This document shows, in pieces, positions 47,404 through 57,426 of a stretch of DNA of 64,000 nt. Source of the DNA: BCD1 sp942492125 (GTDB lineage Bacteria > Bacteroidota > Bacteroidia > Chitinophagales > Saprospiraceae); assembly GCA_942492125.1 (NCBI GenBank), contig CALODM010000039.1:128526-192525 (forward strand), in the 5' to 3' direction. The translations under genes were made by a program, and so were the position numbers. Each line of letters opens with the position of its first letter. The stretch's first letter is position 1. The notes beneath the pieces were generated by a model. That model saw only the letters and a program-made list of their open reading frames with translations. It did no database searches and was not told the origin of the DNA.

Positions 47404-47793
47404 TCATTCTTCCACATAACCCTCGATGTATAATTTATAGCCTTTTCTTTGCCCCTGGAAATAAACCTTGATCATTTTTTTGAAATACCCTTCGTCCCTG
47501 GCATCAAATTCAATAGCAATGGTAGAAATGGAATCCGGCATGACAGGAGTTTCCTGCCAATAGGTCGCCGTACATCCGCAGGAAGGCCTGACATTGGATA
47601 GTACAACAGGAACCCTCCCTGTATTTTTAAAGATGAATTCGTGGAATACAGGGACCTCACGGGAGATATCACCAAAATCATGGGTCATCGGAGTTGCCCA
47701 CTCGATTTCCAGATCAGCATATTCGGTGAAAGCAAAAGCAAAGACCAGAAAAAGGGGGATCAGGTTTACCCGGATTTTGGTGTTAATTCCCAT
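47404..47793 (-). CDS. DUF1573 domain protein, exported
   Basis: A 129-residue protein with a signal peptide (RVNLIPLFLVFAFAFTEYA) and one DUF1573 domain: MTHDFGDISREVPVFHEFIFKNTG, VRPSCGCTATYWQETPV and IAIEFDARDEGYFKKMI. This Ig-like (ASPM/SPD-2/Hydin-type) domain is abundant in secreted Bacteroidota proteins and has no assigned activity. The conserved SCGC could bind metal or form a disulfide. It follows the large CHU_C gene on the same strand after 30 bases, so the two may form a transcription unit. Confidence 0.85.
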   Translation of the reverse strand: MGINTKIRVNLIPLFLVFAFAFTEYADLEIEWATPMTHDFGDISREVPVFHEFIFKNTGRVPVVLSNVRPSCGCTATYWQETPVMPDSISTIAIEFDARDEGYFKKMIKVYFQGQRKGYKLYIEGYVEE

Positions 47794-47823
47794 AATATTA
47801 TTTGAATTCCTTTTATTAATTGT

Positions 47824-50800
47824 TTAACGAACCAGGGTTAAACTACCGGAAAATATTTCTTTGTCTCCGCTTTTAAACTCGATTTCGGCATAAAAAGTAT
47901 ATACGCCTGGAGGTAATTTTTGACCTTTATAATTCCCATTCCAACCTGAACCAATATCATTGGGCAGGATATCTTTGGCTGAGAAAACATGATTTCCCCA
48001 ACGATCAAAAACAGACATGGCCTTGATCAACGTGACGCCATCTGTTCCTTGTATGTAAAAGAAATCATTGATGCCGTCATTATTGGGAGAGAAAACATTG
48101 GGGATGTAGACAGGTCGTGATTTCTCTACGAAAATATTTAATTGATCTTCACCGAGACAACCGTTCTCATCAATCACCATAATACTGTATGACGTGGAAG
48201 CCAGGGCGTTTATCGTGATACTGGATTGCCCATTCGCGTTGATATTTGCCGGTCTCCAAATAATGGTGTCAATAGGGAATTGAGCAGCGTATTGCAGGGA
48301 TAACTGAACGGTATCTCCATAGGCAAAAGTGTTGGTGTTGCCAGGATAGGTAAACAGGTTTACTTCAATTTCCTCAGGCTCTTCGATGGTAATGAAGTAC
48401 TGGGAATTACATAAATTAGCATCGCTGATATCGAGCGTGTATGTTCCAGGGCTCAATTCAGGAAAGGTTGTCGGGCCTGTTTGAATTTCACCATTAAAGG
48501 TTACACTGTATGGGGGGGAACCTCCGGTTATGGTCTCAATGGTAATCATGCCATCATTGGCATCATAACAGGAAAGATCCTGTGCTGTCCAGGCAGCTTC
48601 AGGGTTATCCAAAACGGCAGTTACCACTACCTCATCCGTTGCACGGCAACCCAAAGAATTGGTGACGTGCAATACGTACAGGCCGGCCTGTTCAACTTGC
48701 TGGGTAATATTGGAAGGGTTTTCGAGGGTTACTCCATTCGGTGGGATCCATTGATAGGCCACATCCGGCCCGGAGGCAGAATTACTGCCGTCAAGAGTAA
48801 CCACATCTACATCACAGGCAAGCTGCTGATCCTGGCCCGCGTCTGCTAAAGGTACCGGAGCGATGACAACAAAAACTTCTTTTTGATCATCAGGACAGGG
48901 AGCCGGAGATGTCACCGTGTAAGTGAATTGATAAACCCCGGCAGCTTGTCCGGAGGTATTGAAGATGCCGCTATCCGGACTGAATGCATTGCCAGAGGAA
49001 GGTTGTATGGAAGTTTCTGTCCAGTTTCCGCCCGGAGTTTCTCCGGAAAGCAAATCTGTCAGCAATATATTTTGTGGTTCATTGGCACATAAAAACAGGG
49101 TATCCAAAGGCTGCCCGGCAGTCAGTGGTTCATTGACGACAATCGTCCAGTTCGTATTGGTAGTGTATTGGCATTCCGGAGTACTTGTATTGGTATAACC
49201 AAGGATGGTCAGGGTCACATTTTCCGTAATTGAAAAAGCAGGAAGTGACAGGTTATTATTTACATTGGCAGACAGGGTGGGCCCATTGTTGATCTGGTAG
49301 TTTATTTCAAATTCATCCTCACTACCTAAAACAGTTAATTCAAAGGCTACCGGTTCATTGATGCAAACAGTATCGGGGCCTGCTAACAGGACCGTAACTT
49401 CAGGGCAGGTATTTGTCTGACAACTACCTGCAGCCATGGTGCTGGGGCAAACCCCATCACTGTTAGCCGTGAGTTCGATGTTGATCGTTTGACCGGGAGA
49501 TAAACCGGACACGGTATAAGTTGTTCCGTTAAGGATCCCTGCGGGACCATCCAAATCCACTATGGTATAATCAATGGCACCGGCAATGCCATCCCAGGTA
49601 AAGGTCACGGCGTTGGTTGTGGGAGATGTACAGGTGATTACCGGTGTTTCCAAAAACGGAGATACGGTAACCATTTGAATATCAGATTGGGAGGAACAAT
49701 GATCGTCGGCAACTTCAAGGTCAATAACAAATGTTCCGGGCTGATCCCAAATAATTTCATGTGGCCCCATTTCATCGTTGGCCAAATCACTGGCGCCTGA
49801 ATCAAAATTCCAGGTAAAGACAAGACCGGGAGATACAGGGGAGTTATAAGTAGCCATTACCGAAGCATCCTGACAAACCGTATCTTGTGAAAGTGAAAAG
49901 TCACTACCCGGGGTTTCATAAATATTTACTTCCAGCGAATCGCTGTAAAAACACTGGCCGATCTCGTAATGGAAAAAGAGCTTGTGGCTGCCAGCACCGG
50001 CACTGGTGCCATCAAAAGTTCCTGCCTGGGGATCGGTTATGCCCGGACCTGCCCAAAATCCCTGGCCATAGTCAGTAGTGTCGTTCACCGTAACCTCCAG
50101 CATGAATTCTGCCAGGTCAGATACAAGACAAATATCTTCCAAAGGAGTAAGCTGGATTTCAAGCGGAAAACATTCGTCACTGGTACAGGAAAAAACGGAC
50201 GTCTGGCCACCACAAAGTGTTCCCAATGAGGTGACTTCCAGGTCAACTGTTTCTCCCGGGTTTAAATTATGGACGATAAAAGTGGTATCATCCTGTTGGA
50301 TACCTGCCTGGCCGGAAAGTACGCTGATCTCATAATCCATGGCATTGGGAATGCTGTTCCAAATAAATTGAATGGAGTCTGTAGAAACTTGTCCACATGT
50401 TATTTCGGGAGCAGCAATGGGATGTTGTACAGAAACCAATACCTGAAAAGTGCCCGTACAACCATTATTGGTTTCCGTGATCGAATAAAAAGTACTTGTA
50501 TCCGGAGAAACGGAAATGGTGGGTGCATCAATATCCCCCGTACTCCATTCCCAGGTACTGCCGGCATCTACCAGGGCTGTTAAGGTCAGACTGTTGCCCT
50601 CACAAATTAATCCGTCTGTAGGCAGAATGATCGGACTTGGAGATTCAATTATTTCGAAACTAACCGTAATGGTGGCAGAGGAATTGTCACTGTTGTCAAA
50701 TCCTGTAACATCAAACGAATAGGTTCCCGGTGGTAAATCAAAGTTTCTCGGGTTTTCTGTAGTGCTATTGTCAGCCCAAATATAGGTATCAGCACCCGAC

Positions 50801-50970
50801 AGGGTTACAGTGGCAATGCCATCATCGCAAAGATCTCCGGAAATTATGGCATCAATGACCGGAGGCATATTGATGTCCCGTGGTTCATGGGGTAGTCCTG
50901 AAGCTACCGGCAGAACGGAGAAAATAATCAAACAAAGGCAAAATAGTCCTATAACCTGAGGCACTTTCAT
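47824..50970 (-). CDS. Giant secreted surface protein with SprB repeat and gliding-motility (CHU_C) C-terminus
   Basis: About 1048 residues from the ATG at 50970, which gives the signal peptide MKVPQVIGLFCLCLIIFS; an ATG at 51048 adds 26 residues. The body is a string of Ig/PKD- and FN3-like modules. Two FN3-like copies start ITCGQ...FIWNSIPNAMDYEI and ITCTS...FTWDGIAGAIDYTI. A SprB-type repeat follows (LSCYDANDGMITIETITGGSPPY), then the type B sorting domain YIPNVFSPNNDGINDFFYI ... MSVFDRWGNHVFS to the end. It is secreted by T9SS and likely acts as an adhesin or matrix protein. Many cysteines suggest disulfides. Confidence 0.88.
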   Translation of the reverse strand: MKVPQVIGLFCLCLIIFSVLPVASGLPHEPRDINMPPVIDAIISGDLCDDGIATVTLSGADTYIWADNSTTENPRNFDLPPGTYSFDVTGFDNSDNSSATITVSFEIIESPSPIILPTDGLICEGNSLTLTALVDAGSTWEWSTGDIDAPTISVSPDTSTFYSITETNNGCTGTFQVLVSVQHPIAAPEITCGQVSTDSIQFIWNSIPNAMDYEISVLSGQAGIQQDDTTFIVHNLNPGETVDLEVTSLGTLCGGQTSVFSCTSDECFPLEIQLTPLEDICLVSDLAEFMLEVTVNDTTDYGQGFWAGPGITDPQAGTFDGTSAGAGSHKLFFHYEIGQCFYSDSLEVNIYETPGSDFSLSQDTVCQDASVMATYNSPVSPGLVFTWNFDSGASDLANDEMGPHEIIWDQPGTFVIDLEVADDHCSSQSDIQMVTVSPFLETPVITCTSPTTNAVTFTWDGIAGAIDYTIVDLDGPAGILNGTTYTVSGLSPGQTINIELTANSDGVCPSTMAAGSCQTNTCPEVTVLLAGPDTVCINEPVAFELTVLGSEDEFEINYQINNGPTLSANVNNNLSLPAFSITENVTLTILGYTNTSTPECQYTTNTNWTIVVNEPLTAGQPLDTLFLCANEPQNILLTDLLSGETPGGNWTETSIQPSSGNAFSPDSGIFNTSGQAAGVYQFTYTVTSPAPCPDDQKEVFVVIAPVPLADAGQDQQLACDVDVVTLDGSNSASGPDVAYQWIPPNGVTLENPSNITQQVEQAGLYVLHVTNSLGCRATDEVVVTAVLDNPEAAWTAQDLSCYDANDGMITIETITGGSPPYSVTFNGEIQTGPTTFPELSPGTYTLDISDANLCNSQYFITIEEPEEIEVNLFTYPGNTNTFAYGDTVQLSLQYAAQFPIDTIIWRPANINANGQSSITINALASTSYSIMVIDENGCLGEDQLNIFVEKSRPVYIPNVFSPNNDGINDFFYIQGTDGVTLIKAMSVFDRWGNHVFSAKDILPNDIGSGWNGNYKGQKLPPGVYTFYAEIEFKSGDKEIFSGSLTLVR

Positions 50971-51119
50971 ACTGAATTTTTGTATTCGTGTATTGTTTAT
51001 ACGAAGATACCCCAAAAAAGTTGGGGTTCGGTTTAGGCAGTTGCTCAAGGTGTTGTTGTGCAGGCAGTTAATTAACGCAAAAGTAGTTCAAATAATTTTA
51101 TCAACTTTTTCTTTCATTT

Positions 51120-54100
51120 TTATAAAATGATAAGCTCGCCCCAATTTATTAGATAGCCTTCATTACTGATTTCGTAAAAATAAATTCCTTTAGGGAGATT
51201 TAAAAGGGAAATTTTTGTGTTTTGGCCGGCAAGAGATTGATGATGAACTTTACGGCCTAGTGCATCAAACAGTAAAAAGCTTTCTGTTGAATTACCGTAG
51301 GTTTCCTTTGGAAAATAAATATTGATCAATCCGGAGCTTGGATTAGGAAAGACCTTCACTTCCTCAATGGCCTCCGGAAAAAAAACATCATCAATGATAA
51401 TATTGATTTCTTGAGCTAAGGTATCTGTTCCGCAAGCATTGGAAACCACCAACTGAACCTCAAAACTACCACTTTCCAAATACATCTGACTTGGGTTTTC
51501 CGCGTCTGAAAGCGCTTCATCACCGAAGCTCCAAAAATACGCCGTTCCGTTTTCGGAAGTGTTGTAGAAGTTAACGGTCCCGGCTGCCTGTTCAAATTCA
51601 AAACCGGCCACCGGGAGATCCAGCACTGTAATGGCGTGGGGAATTAAAGCGAAACTATTCCCGTAGATATTATACCCGGAAAGACTAATACCGAAACTGC
51701 CCGGGGTTTCAAAAGTTATCACCGGGTTCAGTTCATTGGAAAAATCAGGATTGCCGCCTTCGAAGTGCCAGGCAAGGCTGTCGGCATTGGTCTGTTCTGC
51801 AAAAAACGCAACGGTCAGGGGAGCACAACCTGAGTTGGTTTCATAATTAATGGAAACCTCTGGTGGTGTGCCGGACAGGTCAATGGTATCTGTGGCCAGG
51901 GCGACACCACATTGGTTGAAAGCCCAAAGGCTGACTACAAAAATGCCAGGTTCCGTATAGGTATGAACAGGCATAAGTTCATTGCTCTGGGCAAGGTCAC
52001 CAAACGCCCATTGATATTGATCGGCGTTTTGGGAAAGGTTGGTAAACTGTATCACAAGCCCTTCTTCCTCCCAAATGAAACCGGGAGCAGGGAGTGTGTC
52101 CAGAAGGATAAGCTGTTCTTCAGTTAAAGTATCTACCCCCGCAGCATTTGTAACGATGAGGGTCACATCAAACTGGCCGGAATTGTGGTAATTAACCGAT
52201 GGGTTTATTTCATTGGACTGAGCAGGCGTTCCTCCCTCAAAAAACCACTGGTAAGTTGCCTCCGATCCGGTAGATTCATTATTGAACGCTATCAAAGCCG
52301 GCACACAATTGGTATTGGCGGAATAGGAAAAATCTGCCTGAGGTTCAAAAATGATGTTAACCATCTGAATGAATGTATCCACCCCGCAGTTGTTTTCTGT
52401 TACCAGTGTGACGGAAAACATACCTTCTTCAGTATATTCATGTACCGGGTTTTGAGCAGTACTGTTCTGGCCATCACCGAAATCCCAATAAAAAAAGGCA
52501 TTGCCAGAGGTCTCATTGGTGAAAACTACCGTTCCGCCTCCAGGGTCGACAGCAGTTGAAAAAGTTGCCTGGGGACTTTCCTCAACCGTTATGAATTGGT
52601 CCAGCATCAAAGTATCGGAACCTGCAGGATTGGAAACGATGAGCTCAACAGTAAATGATCCCGCCTGGTCATAAATAACCGTTGGATTAATTTCGTTGGA
52701 AAAGGCCGGCGTACCACCTTCGAAGGTCCACGTGTACGCATAATCATTTTGTCCGGGCTGAGCTGAAAATGAAACAGCACCGTTTGTGCAGATTTCCTGG
52801 TCAGAAACCGAGAAAGATGCCTCCGGGGTAAGGAATAAAGAAATTTCCTGCTGGAAAGTATCAATACTGCAAGCATTGGAGGTTATGAGGGTTACCGTAT
52901 AGACCCCTTCTGAGAGGAAAGTGACGGTGGGGTCGGGATCGTTGCTCGACTGATCGTTGCCAAAATTCCAAAGAAAAGTTTCTGCTCCGGCAGCATTATT
53001 GGTAAAGCTGACTTCCAAAGCCTGTTGGCTGTAACTGAAATCTGCAACTGCGACGGGCAATACCGAAATATAGTCTTCCTCTGTTTTGGTGAAATTACCG
53101 GCATCATTAAAAACCGTTAGACTCACATCATACGTCCCGGGATTCGGGAATAAAATGCTTGGATTACTGGAAGTGGAAAAGCCGGGAATGCCGCTTTCAA
53201 ACTGCCATATCAGGTTGTCAATGACACCAGATGAGTTATCGATAAAGGTTGCTGTGAAAGGGGCACATCCAATAGTAGTTTCTCCAATAAAATCGGGTGT
53301 AGCCGGTTCCACAAAATTACAACTGCTCACTACTCTGATGTTGTCCAGGTATAGATTATTGCCAGAACCAGTTTCATTGAGGAACATGAGTTTCACCTGT
53401 GAGGCCCCGCTAAATTGGTCGAGGGGAATAGCAAAACATTGGGTGCCAAAATCAGCACACCAGTCATCGGAATGTTGAGGAGTAAAAAAAGACTCACTGT
53501 CTGCTACGGTGGCAAAATTGCCGGAGCCGTCTTCCACTGTTTCCACCAACAAATGAGGGAAGCTGGCTCCGCCATCCTCTGATAATAAAATGCGGAAAGT
53601 GTCCAATTGAGATTCATTTCGCCGCGAATAAGCATAATCGAATTCCAAAAAAATATTCGACTCTCCAACCAGGCTGAAGGACGGGCTGACAATAGCATCC
53701 AGCTGGCCGACATTAGGATTGTTGTAATTGTCGATCATCATCGCATATTTGCCAAAAGGCTGTCCCGCCACCGGGTACCACAAAAATGGTGTATTATTAT
53801 TCGGGTTGAAGATGATCCAGTCGTTCGGCGGAGACTCAAAGGTTTCGAAGAAAAGGATTTTTGTACCTGCTGGATCGACTTGTATGTTTTGGTTTGTGAT
53901 GGTATCCGCACCCGAGTCGTTGCTGACGATCAATTGAATGGGGTAGGTGCCGGGTTCTTCAAAAACGGTCTTTGGGTTTTGATCTCCAGCAGGAGGAATG
54001 CCCGTTCCGAAATTCCATGACCAGCTCGTTGCGCCTTCAGCAGCAGCAATAAAAGGCACCATACTGCCCGGACATACGTGTGTTACAGGAATCTGCATTT

Positions 54101-55313
54101 GCGCAATGGGAATGGAAGGGGCAGGGCAGTCGTCAAAACAATCAAAGTTGTTAGCAATGTAGTCAATGTACATATTGATGACCTCAAGGGAACTGGCGGA
54201 CCACTCCATGGAAGTAGTGACGCTGGGCGCCATGATGGTATAGTCTCCGGCTTCATCATGAGAGGCACTAAAATTATGCCCCAACTCATGTGATTGTAAA
54301 ACCCGAAGACTGGCAGCATTTTCGGTGTAGTGCTGGAGAATGTTGTAGCGGTTATTGGCACATAATGCTCCCGGCCATGCCAAGCCCACAAGATCTCCGT
54401 CAAATTCCCGTTTACTCCACATGGAGGCGACGTCAAAAGAGGTGCCAAAGCCGCCGCTGTTTCCCCTATTGCGAAATACCTGTAGCAAAATGTAGGGGTC
54501 GGTGGTGTTTGCCCATGGATCGCAGGAATCACAATCGGATATAAAAAGGGTTACCAGTTCGAACTGTATCCCTGCTTCAAATTCATCGTCGTAATTACTC
54601 TGTACCATATTGAGGTTACCCAAAACAAAGTTTTCAACAGCATCGGGATTACCGAAATAATCAAAGAGCAGCCAATCCGTAGCTATGGCAATTTCTACAA
54701 GGTGACATGCTCCCGCATTTTTTTCTATTGACCCAAAATCAGGCATTTTTTTTTCGGCCTTTGCTAATTGGTCAAAGGCGCATGGCCGTTCATTTGCCAG
54801 GACATCAGATGCTTTGTAAACTATAAAAAGGTCCTCAATGCTGTTTTGGGAGGGAGGGGATAGCGGTTCAATAAACCAGGTTGTTCCTTTTGATTCAAAA
54901 AAACCATAAATGAAACCAATATCCAGGGTCAGGGCAACTGTACTGTTATTTGCACCGGTAATATGTCCTGAAAAAGTTTTATTTTCGCTCCTGCGAAATA
55001 AAGGCAACTCCCGGGAAGAACTTTGGGTAATGAAATAGTCGGCAGCCCGTAGACGGGTTGGTTTTAGATCAAAATAAAGGTCGAAATCCTCACCAAGTTC
55101 CATATGGATGGTTAGGTTGCCGTCATTTTGGCTGGTGTTTTGCCACAGGGTTTTCGAATCAATCTGGTAGATTTGATAAGAGCGGAAGGATTTGGAAAGG
55201 TCGGGAGCGACCTCAATTTCCATATTTTGCCCTGTCATAGATACCGACTGGCTGTTTGCAGCCATGGTCCATAACAGCATTATAAACAGCATTGAGGAGG
55301 CCGGTAATTTCAT
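51120..55313 (-). CDS. Secreted reprolysin-like (M12B) metalloprotease with nine PKD domains and T9SS tail
   Basis: A 1397-residue exported protein. Order: signal peptide (to about AANSQ), propeptide-like region, and a zinc protease domain (about 190-390) with LQSHELGHNFSASHD and a Met-turn-like YTIMAPS. A first PKD follows, then a MAM/jelly-roll-like domain (about 470-660; FFETFESPPNDWIIF ... NLYLDNIRVVSSC). Eight more PKD domains then alternate between two subtypes. A type A T9SS tail closes it (VKVFPNPSSGLINIYF ... LPKGIYFYEISNEGY). It likely degrades extracellular protein while held on the surface by the PKD array. It lies just upstream of the CHU_C gene, same strand. Confidence 0.88.
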   Translation of the reverse strand: MKLPASSMLFIMLLWTMAANSQSVSMTGQNMEIEVAPDLSKSFRSYQIYQIDSKTLWQNTSQNDGNLTIHMELGEDFDLYFDLKPTRLRAADYFITQSSSRELPLFRRSENKTFSGHITGANNSTVALTLDIGFIYGFFESKGTTWFIEPLSPPSQNSIEDLFIVYKASDVLANERPCAFDQLAKAEKKMPDFGSIEKNAGACHLVEIAIATDWLLFDYFGNPDAVENFVLGNLNMVQSNYDDEFEAGIQFELVTLFISDCDSCDPWANTTDPYILLQVFRNRGNSGGFGTSFDVASMWSKREFDGDLVGLAWPGALCANNRYNILQHYTENAASLRVLQSHELGHNFSASHDEAGDYTIMAPSVTTSMEWSASSLEVINMYIDYIANNFDCFDDCPAPSIPIAQMQIPVTHVCPGSMVPFIAAAEGATSWSWNFGTGIPPAGDQNPKTVFEEPGTYPIQLIVSNDSGADTITNQNIQVDPAGTKILFFETFESPPNDWIIFNPNNNTPFLWYPVAGQPFGKYAMMIDNYNNPNVGQLDAIVSPSFSLVGESNIFLEFDYAYSRRNESQLDTFRILLSEDGGASFPHLLVETVEDGSGNFATVADSESFFTPQHSDDWCADFGTQCFAIPLDQFSGASQVKLMFLNETGSGNNLYLDNIRVVSSCNFVEPATPDFIGETTIGCAPFTATFIDNSSGVIDNLIWQFESGIPGFSTSSNPSILFPNPGTYDVSLTVFNDAGNFTKTEEDYISVLPVAVADFSYSQQALEVSFTNNAAGAETFLWNFGNDQSSNDPDPTVTFLSEGVYTVTLITSNACSIDTFQQEISLFLTPEASFSVSDQEICTNGAVSFSAQPGQNDYAYTWTFEGGTPAFSNEINPTVIYDQAGSFTVELIVSNPAGSDTLMLDQFITVEESPQATFSTAVDPGGGTVVFTNETSGNAFFYWDFGDGQNSTAQNPVHEYTEEGMFSVTLVTENNCGVDTFIQMVNIIFEPQADFSYSANTNCVPALIAFNNESTGSEATYQWFFEGGTPAQSNEINPSVNYHNSGQFDVTLIVTNAAGVDTLTEEQLILLDTLPAPGFIWEEEGLVIQFTNLSQNADQYQWAFGDLAQSNELMPVHTYTEPGIFVVSLWAFNQCGVALATDTIDLSGTPPEVSINYETNSGCAPLTVAFFAEQTNADSLAWHFEGGNPDFSNELNPVITFETPGSFGISLSGYNIYGNSFALIPHAITVLDLPVAGFEFEQAAGTVNFYNTSENGTAYFWSFGDEALSDAENPSQMYLESGSFEVQLVVSNACGTDTLAQEINIIIDDVFFPEAIEEVKVFPNPSSGLINIYFPKETYGNSTESFLLFDALGRKVHHQSLAGQNTKISLLNLPKGIYFYEISNEGYLINWGELIIL

Positions 55314-55563
55314 GAATGTGCAGTATTTTCTCCTTGGGGGGATACGGGATTATGTATTATTTTCGCAAACGAATATAGTTAAATTTCAATTTCAATGCTT
55401 TAAAGTCGGGAATGCATGTAACATAGTTTGCCAAAAAGTGTTAGGATTTTATTAATTCCCGCTTTTGAAGCAGCTTTTGAATGTATATTGGTGTTGTTTA
55501 AAGTATGTTGAAAATTTATTGTGGTTGGATACTTCAAAAACTTAAGTTTAAAAAAAATTACTA

Positions 55564-56187
55564 ATGAAGAAACTATTTCAATTAAGCCTGATGATTCTGG
55601 TACTCCTATTTGCCTTCTCCAATGACACCTACGCACAACGGTCCAAAAAGAAGAAGAAAAAATCGACCACCGATCAATATTTTGATGAAAGCGGTAGCCT
55701 GAAAACCAAACTCTGGTATGGTGGTGGCTTCACCCTCGGATATTCCGGAGGCACTTTTGAAAGCCTTTTTCAGATTGGGATTTCCCCGATGGTAGGGTAT
55801 AAAATCACCGACAAATTGTCTGCAGGCCCACGTGTTTCTTTTGTGTATACCAATTACAGGGTTCAATTTGGCAATGATGTGCTGGTTGCCAATCCGGTAT
55901 CATGGGATGCCGGCGTTTTTGCGCGTTATAAGATCATTCCAATGATTTTTGCACAGATCGAATATCAGTTTGAGAATGATATTCAGGGTTTTGATTTGAA
56001 CAGCGGCAATGAACTGGAGGCTATTCGGAGAAAACGAAGTAACTTCCTCGCGGGGGTCGGTTATACAAGTTCCGGTGGCGGGTCGTTATTCGGGTATGAG
56101 ATTTTACTTTTATACAATACTACGCTTCCTCAGAATGTGCTGGAAAGCCCCTTTGTTATCAGGATCGGATTTACCTATAATTTTTAG
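55564..56187 (+). CDS. Outer-membrane beta-barrel protein (hypothetical)
   Basis: A 207-residue protein with a signal peptide (MKKLFQLSLMILVLLFAFSNDTYAQ). A very basic stretch of seven lysines (RSKKKKKKS) follows the cleavage site. Alternating amphipathic strands then run to the terminal aromatic residue (FVIRIGFTYNF), as expected for a small outer-membrane barrel of the porin/OmpX type. GFTLGYSGGTFESLFQIGISPMVGYK is typical of the family in Saprospiria. No ligand is evident. A very long terminator hairpin follows. Confidence 0.82.
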   Translation: MKKLFQLSLMILVLLFAFSNDTYAQRSKKKKKKSTTDQYFDESGSLKTKLWYGGGFTLGYSGGTFESLFQIGISPMVGYKITDKLSAGPRVSFVYTNYRVQFGNDVLVANPVSWDAGVFARYKIIPMIFAQIEYQFENDIQGFDLNSGNELEAIRRKRSNFLAGVGYTSSGGGSLFGYEILLLYNTTLPQNVLESPFVIRIGFTYNF

Positions 56188-56224
56188 GAAAGAAATGCCC
56201 GTTTATGACGGGCCAAATATTTAA

Positions 56225-56284
56225 ATTTTTACCATAAAAAAGGGACTTCGATTTATTTCGAAGTCCCTTTTTTATGGTAAAAAT
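56225..56284. terminator. 27-bp perfect bidirectional terminator
   Basis: A stem of 27 perfect base pairs (56225-56251 with 56258-56284) around a TTTATT loop lies between the convergent barrel and coiled-coil genes. Internal T6/A6 tracts allow termination on both strands. Confidence 0.9.
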
Positions 56285-56293
56285 GATAAACAA

Positions 56294-57286
56294 TTACTTC
56301 AGGCGGAAGGAAGTACTGCCGGCGAGGTATCCTTTGTTGTAAATTTCAACCTCGTAGGTGCCTTCTGCAAATGCCTGCTGAGGCGCCCAGTTGGCACACA
56401 AGCTGTTAGCCTCCTGGTCGTACTCAAATTCTTTGGCTACGGTATAACGCAATTCATCTCCGGTGGCAGCATTGGTAAATACCCCGGATCCCAGATTGTC
56501 AATAGCGATCGTCTCACCGCTTGGATTGATAATGTGGATATGGTATATCTCATTACCAACATCCGCTACTGAATTAGGCGTCGTGTCAAAGCAAACACGC
56601 AATTGCTCAACATTTTTGGCGTAACTTTTGGCAACGGGTTTTCCATTACTTCTGATCTTGATGCCACTGGCTTCTATATTGTTCACCTTAATTACAGAAG
56701 CCAGGTTGACTTTTTTGGACAAAGTATTGGTTTTGTTTTGCAATTCTTCCTTTTCGCTGACCAGCACAGCCCGCTGAGAGGATAATTCTGCAGTGGTCAT
56801 TCTTTCACTTTCCAGGTTCGAATTAAGCGATTGGTTCATTTCAGTCAGTTCCATGTTTTCACTCGAAAGTTCTTCGATTTCCCCACGCAACTGGTTGATT
56901 TCCGCAACATACTGATCTACCTGACCGCGTAATTTATCCAACTCTGTGCGTGCTTTTTTGAGCTGGCTTTTGTTGGCTATCAAACCATCAATCTTTTCTT
57001 TTTGTGCTGTTAATTCTTCTTTCTGCTGTTCGATAAGTGCATTGAGTTCTTCATTACTGCCACGCATTCCCTCCAGTTCAGAAAGCGCTTCGTAATACTG
57101 TTGTTCCAGATCAGCTTTTAACTGTTCTGATTCGTCATAGTTAGCTGTGAGTTGTTCGTTCTCTTTGCTGAGATTGTAATTTCTCACCAGGAGAAAAGTA
57201 CATAAAGCTAAAAGTACAACGGCAATGACTGCTGCAATAGCGGTAGTTTGCTGTTTTTTTGACGCACTTGATGTGTTGTTTGTCAT
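56294..57286 (-). CDS. Membrane-anchored coiled-coil protein
   Basis: A 330-residue protein. A short cytoplasmic N-terminus is followed by a single membrane helix (TAIAAVIAVVLLALCTFLLV). A long coiled coil of heptad-like Glu/Leu/Lys content runs over about residues 38-195 (ENEQLTANYDESEQLK ... EKEELQNKTNTLSKKV). A C-terminal globular beta domain of about 130 residues completes it (VEQLRVCFDTTPNSVADVGNEIYHIHIINPSGE ... YEVEIYNKGYLAGS). I recognise this arrangement from other Bacteroidota, but no function is assigned. It could act as a periplasmic spacer or scaffold. Confidence 0.78.
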   Translation of the reverse strand: MTNNTSSASKKQQTTAIAAVIAVVLLALCTFLLVRNYNLSKENEQLTANYDESEQLKADLEQQYYEALSELEGMRGSNEELNALIEQQKEELTAQKEKIDGLIANKSQLKKARTELDKLRGQVDQYVAEINQLRGEIEELSSENMELTEMNQSLNSNLESERMTTAELSSQRAVLVSEKEELQNKTNTLSKKVNLASVIKVNNIEASGIKIRSNGKPVAKSYAKNVEQLRVCFDTTPNSVADVGNEIYHIHIINPSGETIAIDNLGSGVFTNAATGDELRYTVAKEFEYDQEANSLCANWAPQQAFAEGTYEVEIYNKGYLAGSTSFRLK

Positions 57287-57426
57287 GATTGTTTTTTTAA
57301 ATTTTTCAAAATATAGGATGTTGTCACTAACGGTTTGCGTATTGGCAAAATTGTGTGTGTACCTGTTTTTTTGTGTTTAATGACCGTCCCTTTTTTGTTT
57401 TTTTTATCCATCTAAAGACTGAAAAA

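Noticed and set aside
53086..53478. Long open frames antisense to the two giant surface-protein genes
   Set aside because: They mirror the codon pattern of the PKD genes on the minus strand, have no signals of their own, and are shadows.
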